From NCBI GenBank assembly GCA_019188255.1, contig JAETXT010000007.1, positions 4,030,001-4,094,000 on the forward strand: a stretch of 64,000 nucleotides of DNA. Reading direction: 5' to 3'. Numbering within the stretch: position 1 is the stretch's first letter; each line of letters begins with the position of its first letter. The notes under the pieces are model-generated. The model saw nothing but the letters and a program-made list of their open reading frames with translations. It did not search any database and was not told the origin of the DNA. The DNA is from Verticillium longisporum (Eukaryota > Ascomycota > Sordariomycetes > Glomerellales > Plectosphaerellaceae). This document shows, one piece after another, positions 59,250 through 64,000 of the stretch. Made by a program: the position numbers and the translations under genes.

Positions 59250-60841
59250 ATGTCACTCAAGATTGACGAGAAAGAAGGGGACTTGACCACAACACCAACG
59301 GCTGGGAGTTTGATTGCGGAATCGAGCAATGCTACTGATTCAGCCTTGCAAAAACGGGTCATGCTTAAGCTCGACGCAGTTGTGTTGGGATGCTTTGGAG
59401 TCATGTATCTCATGGCGAATCTGGACAGAAACAACCTGGTGAGTCGCCGGTCTCCGCAGCTGCGTATTCTGACCTTAAGATAACTTACACGAATCTCTCG
59501 TTGTGAAGGGCAACACCAATATTATGGGGCTCCCCGAAGATCTGGGCCTCAAAGGCAATGAATTTGGTAACGCAGTAACATTATTCTTCGCGACTTATGT
59601 TGCCTTCGAGGCTCCTTGTTCAATTGCCCTCAAACTCGTCGGACCAAAAAACCTGCTGTCAGTCTGCATGCTCGGCTGGGGCGTCACTTGCCTCGGCATG
59701 GGCTTCATCACCAACGTCCAACAGCTGTACGCCTGCCGCCTGATCATTGGTGCGTTCGAAGCCGGACTGATACCTTGCATCAACGCCTACATCGGCATGG
59801 TCTATCTCCGTAATGAGATGTCCCTGCGCTCTGCCATTATGTACGGCTTCAGCGCTTTGGCGGGTGCTGTTGGGGGTCTGCTAGCCTCAGCCGTCTCCAA
59901 CATCAACGCAGGCGGCCTGCCCTCTTGGTCCTGGCTATTTATCATCGAAGGCATCATCACCATTGCCTGCGTTCCTGTCCTCTATACCATTTTCCCCAAG
60001 GATCCACGGACCGCCTGGTTCTTGAACGAACAGGAGCGCGAAGTCATGCGACTTCGTTTCGAACTGAACCCTCACCTGTCTCTCGAGGACACGTTCTCAT
60101 GGGCCAAAGTGTTCAGCGCTTTCAAAGACCCGAAACTATACCTGCACGCCGTCCTCGAGTTCTGCGTCAGTCTTTCGCTCTTCAGTTTCATGACCTTCTT
60201 GCCTGCCGTCATAAGAGGATTGGGGTACGCTAGTGTCAAGGCCCAGCTACTCACGGTGCCGGTCTACCTCTGGGCCACCGTCGCTTATATCTGTATTGCC
60301 TTGGCGTCTGACCGTATAGGGCTGCGTAGCCCCTTCATCATCGGCGCTTGTGTGGCGCTCATCACTGGGTACACGATGATGCTCGCGAGCACGACCCTTG
60401 GAGTCCGCCTCGCGGCAGTGTTTTGCCTCGGAACAGGCGTCTACGCAACGGTAAGCCATGTCAACAAAAGTAATCTTATGGCCGGTTCACTAATGTTTCT
60501 TTTGACAGTGTGGCCTCTGCATTGTGTGGCTAAATAGCAATTCCGCGGGGCACTTCAAGCGTGCTACGGCGCTCGGCATTGTGTACAGCGTGGGGAACAG
60601 CTCAGGCATCGTTGTTGGCCAAATCTTCACCACTTCGAGCGCGCCACGGTATCTCAAAGGCGTGCGCATCAACACGGCTTTCGCTTCATTTGGGATCGTG
60701 CTTGTCGTTCTGCACGTCTTGGCACTGCGGCATGTGAATGCGAAGCGTAGGGAGAGGTTGACGACGAGGCTTCCCATGGTTACGGAACAGCCCAACGTGG
60801 GCTTTAGTGACTATGACGACACTTTTCGGTACAACTTGTAG
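59250..60841 (+). CDS. MFS transporter, DAL5-like anion:cation symporter family
   Basis: Plasma-membrane uptake carrier, 487 residues, of the fungal family that includes allantoate, nicotinate and other organic-anion permeases. Exons 59250-59438, 59509-60450 and 60509-60841 with introns GTGAGT...GAAG and GTAAGC...GACAG; phases join. An in-frame ATG at 59220 would add 10 residues. The first helix carries FGVMYLMANLDRNNLGNTN, a family hallmark. It is followed by GFITNVQQLYACRLIIGAFEAGLIPC (the helix 4 region), SWLFIIEGIITI, FPKDPRTAWFLNEQERE in the central loop, and IVWLNSNSAGHFKRATALG in the second half, where the family has a conserved N.G..KR pattern. About 12 helices. The substrate cannot be read from the sequence. 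The frame is intact. Confidence 0.92.
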
Positions 60842-61943
60842 GCGCACTTGGGATCGGTGGTGGTTCATGAAGCTAGAATTCAGCATCATGAGATGCAGGA
60901 TATTTTGGTTGACTTGTGGTCTGGCATGAAGTATCAAGGCGATTTTGGAGAGTGTCTGAATGGAATGGATGATGAATCTGTGCTCTTCGTCCTCGCACCA
61001 ACTGACCCTTTCACACCACAGCACGCAAATGTACATTGCTTGAGAGAATTGCCGACTAAACGATAGCAACAGAGATACTTGACTCTTGGGTGGACTGCAG
61101 TGCAAGTTGGACTTCGCCCATTCGATATCAAGCAGTGTGACCCATCGTCATGCGACGGCCGCCGAAGCAAAGTGTGTGCCCTGATCAGAGTATCAATGCA
61201 GTCTCTGGACAGTTTCGTCCAGCGGGCCATATATCTCTTTCAATGGGCCTTCTTGTCTGGGTAAACCGTTGACGAAGGGCAATTACGAGAAGGGATCTGA
61301 TAGATAGCTTCGTGTTCCGAGCCCTCGGAACGTTCCGATGCCAGCTCTGTTCACATCATCCCTCAGTATACCGCTAAAGCTACAGCATCCATGCGTTACA
61401 TAGCGTGAGTCGGGAAACACTTTGGGTTTGTCATTCACAATTGACGTGTAGTATCCAAGGTTGGGTTGATGTGCCTACGTCATGCGCTTCACTGGTGTCG
61501 TCGGCCAGCCCGATGACCGGGATAGCGTGCAGTGCACCGGACTACCTACCTTAGGTTATCAGATCAAGCTTGGCCGCCCGTCCCGTAACCGCAACATCCC
61601 CATGCCGGAACTCGGAGATGGCGGCAAGCCAAACTGAATCATGGTGCCTAGTTTGTGCCAAAGGTGTGACCAGAGCAGCTAAAACAGCACCCTAGGAACC
61701 TGGGCATCGCGATGTCTCACTACCTCTGACTCGTTAAATGCCGAATTCAAAGCGTTCAAGTCGAGCTAGCCGCGCGATGTCAAGGCAACAACAGCAGGAT
61801 CATCGACGTCAGGCAGGATACCCTGTTCATCATATGTTGTGGAAGTTCTAAAATCACCAGAGCGTTTCTGGCCTCGAGTGTTGGATACACGTGAAGCCGA
61901 ACAAGCGTTATCTCCCACCCACTCTCTTCCACTACATCACATC
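60842..61943. other. gene-free spacer
   Basis: Between the transporter and the solute-binding-like gene. Has a CTACCTACCTTAGG fragment near 61543-61556. No gene recognised. Confidence 0.5.
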
Positions 61944-63075
61944 ATGCCCTCAACCCTCTCACAGCTCTGTGGTGCCCTGATCATTGGCACCCAACTTTGC
62001 TTCGCCGACACGCTCTTCAGGTTCAACTCCACTCCGGAGGTTGAGGCAAGGTCGCTGGATGAAATCCATGACGCTGCCCTTGCTGAAGACGGCCGAGACG
62101 AACCAGCAAGACGCCCTCAAGCAGGCGTTTGAGGCCCGATTTTCTGGCATGACTCTCAACGTTACTGTCGACCTTTCCAAGTACCATGACGCCGCTTTCG
62201 ATGACGACTGGCAAATGGAAACGTCACCGTCGACTCGATCATACTACAGACCGTCCACGACTATCCCCGCTGGGCGGACGAGGGCGCTCTGCTGAACTAC
62301 GCACCTTTGGGATTTGACGAGATCACACCAGCCTATAAGGACTCTGTCGGCGCATCCTGGTACGACATAGTCATATTCTTTTGGTCAACCATTTACAACA
62401 CCAAGAAGCTGCCGAGCATCAACATCAGGGAATGGGATGACTACCTCCAGCCAGAGCTCAAGAATAAGTTCATGTTGACCTACACTAACGATGACGACGC
62501 CGTTCTCTACGCCTTTGATCTCATGTAAGTCTTGCTGTGCCCCTGCCTTTCTGGGCGTTGACGCATCGGCTGACACGCAGCGCAGCCTCCAACGCTACGG
62601 AGTCGCTTGGTTCGACGCCCTGCTCGCCCAGAACCCTCGCTGGGTCCGCGGCACGGCGACGCCAAACACGATCCTCTCAGCCGCCAACACGACGCAGGCC
62701 GCCACGTTCACGTCGTCCATCGGATACCAGGCGCCGACAGGCATCAACATGACGCTTCCCGAGCAGGGCTTCTTCGTGTCCTGGCCCCAGACGGCCGCGA
62801 TCCCCAAGGATGCGCCTCACCCCGAGGGCGCGAAGCTGCTGCACAGTTACATCTTGTCGCCCGAGTACCAGCAGCTGCAGGGCTGGTCGGTGCGACGCGA
62901 CGTGCCTCTGCCGGACGGCTTTCCCTGGGGCGCGCTCGAGACGCTCAACTCGACCAACACGGCCGCCTTCATGGACTGGATGATGGACAGAGAGGAGGTC
63001 GGGAGGTTGAGGGACTGGGTCGAGAGACGGATCGGCACGGCGCAGGGACTCAGCCCTCTCGTGGAAAATTTGTAA
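61944..63075 (+). pseudogene. bacterial-type extracellular solute-binding protein, frame-broken
   Basis: Resembles the periplasmic substrate-binding subunits of bacterial ABC importers (iron/2-aminoethylphosphonate-type fold), here with a eukaryotic-style signal peptide (TLSQLCGALIIGTQLCFA) and an intron. Start 61944. The first segment reads SLDEIHDAALAE. Near 62085-62097 about ten codons expected in this family are missing and the frame changes to ETNQQDALKQAFEARFSGM. Near 62205-62212 the frame returns, reading NGNVTVDSIILQTVHDYPRW and YDIVIFFWSTIYNTKKLP. Intron 62525-62585 (GTAAGT...GCAG) leads to LQRYGVAWFDALLAQNP and a clean end at 63075. Two breaks within 120 bp make a functional product unlikely unless both are assembly errors. 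Homologues exist in several fungi, so horizontal origin would be old; that is inference. Confidence 0.75.
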
Positions 63076-63612
63076 CAACCATGCCTGGAGCCCGTTCGCC
63101 TTCAAGGTGGAAGCCTTTTGCTATTGAGAATGAGCAAGTTGTTGGTGCTGCTTTGTCTTCTTGCGCTGTGTACTGTCCTGCTGAACTATTTTCAAGGAGT
63201 GGTGCAGCAAACCAAGATTGGCAGGCAGAGCAGGCAGGTCATATCTGTACAGGATTCAGGGTCTTAGTGGGCCTCATTGGGCCTCATTGGGCCTAGACCT
63301 GCAGCTGCAGGGGAAGGTAGCACCCGGAACCCGGCATCTGTCACCTGGCAGGTACGCCAAACTGCCGGACCCGTAACCCCGTAGCCCTGTATGGGAAAAT
63401 GACCTTGACACGAACCAACGCGTCTTGCTTCGTGGCCTGGGCTTCCAATGCCCATCTGATTCCCCTTCACCTATGCTAGCCTCGTCTCATATCTTTCATT
63501 CTTCACTACTAGAATTCAATTCTAGAAAAGGCTCTACAGCCCACACTATTGCATCTTTCAGATCCATAGGCTGGGTCGACAGTCCTACAACCCCCCCGTC
63601 TGTTCCCCCAGC
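63076..63612. other. spacer upstream of the last gene
   Basis: Includes a tandem TGGGCCTCAT repeat near 63269-63295 and a pyrimidine-rich leader before 63613. No separate gene recognised. Confidence 0.5.
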
Positions 63613-64000
63613 ATGTCAGTTCCAAAGAGGTCTCACGACGTCATCGACCTCACAGACGATGCCGACGAAGGCGGTGGTAGGAACGAAACCTTCTCAGGAG
63701 CGCCTCAACGCAAGAGACATGCTCCGTCATCACACCCCTCGCAGAGCTCACCAAGTCGAGGACGCAAACCTTCATCCCAGCCGAGCTTGAGCCAAAGACA
63801 CAACGCCACTTCTACGTCTCAGTCATCCTGGAGTCCACAGGTGTCCCAACATTGGGCACCCCAGAATGGCAGGGTCTATGCATCATCGTCTCAGCCCATC
63901 GCGGATGACGTCGAGGTCATTGACCTCACGCAGTCCAATGATGAACCGCCCATGGAATTTTACGGATCATTGCGTACGTTTGCCTTGACATGCTTCTCAT
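63613..64000 (+). CDS. SIM-containing protein, probable HIRAN/SNF2-type (HLTF/Rad5-like) helicase, first exon
   Basis: Only the N-terminal 120 residues (63613-63973) are inside the window; a GTACGT donor follows at 63974 and the gene runs off the right edge. The start MSVPKRSHDVIDLTDDADE opens with a SUMO-interaction motif (VIDLTDD). A Ser/Gln-rich, basic linker follows, then a second one (VEVIDLTQSNDE), then PPMEFYGSL at the splice site. In fungal HLTF/Rad5-like DNA-repair translocases an acidic SIM directly precedes a (L/F)YGSL block and the HIRAN domain, so this assignment is plausible. The HIRAN and helicase domains are not in view, and other SIM proteins remain possible. Confidence 0.6.
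   Translation, partial: MSVPKRSHDVIDLTDDADEGGGRNETFSGAPQRKRHAPSSHPSQSSPSRGRKPSSQPSLSQRHNATSTSQSSWSPQVSQHWAPQNGRVYASSSQPIADDVEVIDLTQSNDEPPMEFYGSLRTFALTCFS

Noticed and set aside
62607..63296. 229-residue frame overlapping the solute-binding gene
   Set aside because: Shadow in another frame; Arg/Gly-rich composition, while the overlapping frame matches the solute-binding family.
1..64000. tRNA, rRNA, CRISPR, bacterial operons
   Set aside because: No B-box/cloverleaf candidate, rRNA stretch or spaced repeat array was noticed on reading; the gene structure is eukaryotic.

Overview
The window reads as nuclear DNA of a filamentous ascomycete, most likely a Sordariomycete. Genes are split by short GT-AG introns (mostly about 50-90 bp), spacers are 0.5-4 kb, and the gene content is fungal: Clr5-domain protein, Svf1, HAL-type kinase, AA9 polysaccharide monooxygenase, and a cytoplasmic dynein heavy chain of 4367 residues. 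No operons, CRISPR arrays, rRNA or tRNA genes were seen.

Left part (1-31.6 kb). Every gene lies on the minus strand. In window order they are: an ABCC-type ABC transporter cut by the left edge, a small holo-ACP synthase, a multi-pass membrane protein resembling the DUF1774 family, a Clr5-domain protein, the dynein heavy chain (about 13 kb, one intron), a glutamine-rich protein with a FAR1/MULE-type zinc domain, and a C2H2 zinc-finger protein.

Middle (31.5-48.2 kb). A gene-poor stretch carries a 645-bp non-autonomous Mutator-like element with long terminal inverted repeats and a perfect 9-bp target-site duplication. It is followed by a membrane-anchored GNAT-like gene with a frame break, a divergent seven-exon histone H4 variant, svf1 (also with a one-base frame break), mitochondrial ribosomal protein uL11m, a HAL/SAT4-like kinase and the mitochondrial co-chaperonin Hsp10, whose first coding exon is only the ATG.

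Right part (48-64 kb). This is accessory in character: an AA9 LPMO with a Cys-rich C-terminal module, relics of a dihydroxyacetone kinase and of a protein-kinase-like gene, a cysteine dioxygenase whose second intron lacks a GT donor, a DAL5-like MFS transporter, a broken bacterial-type solute-binding protein gene, and the first exon of a SUMO-interaction-motif protein that looks like a HIRAN/SNF2 (HLTF/Rad5-like) helicase.

The strongest less obvious items are the H4 variant, the Mutator-like element, the cluster of decayed genes at 51.7-55.3 kb, and the repeated finding of open frames broken by a single missing base (svf1, GNAT gene, solute-binding gene). That pattern is either real decay or assembly indels and should be checked on reads. 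Palindromic TACCTAGGTA-type tracts recur in the spacers.
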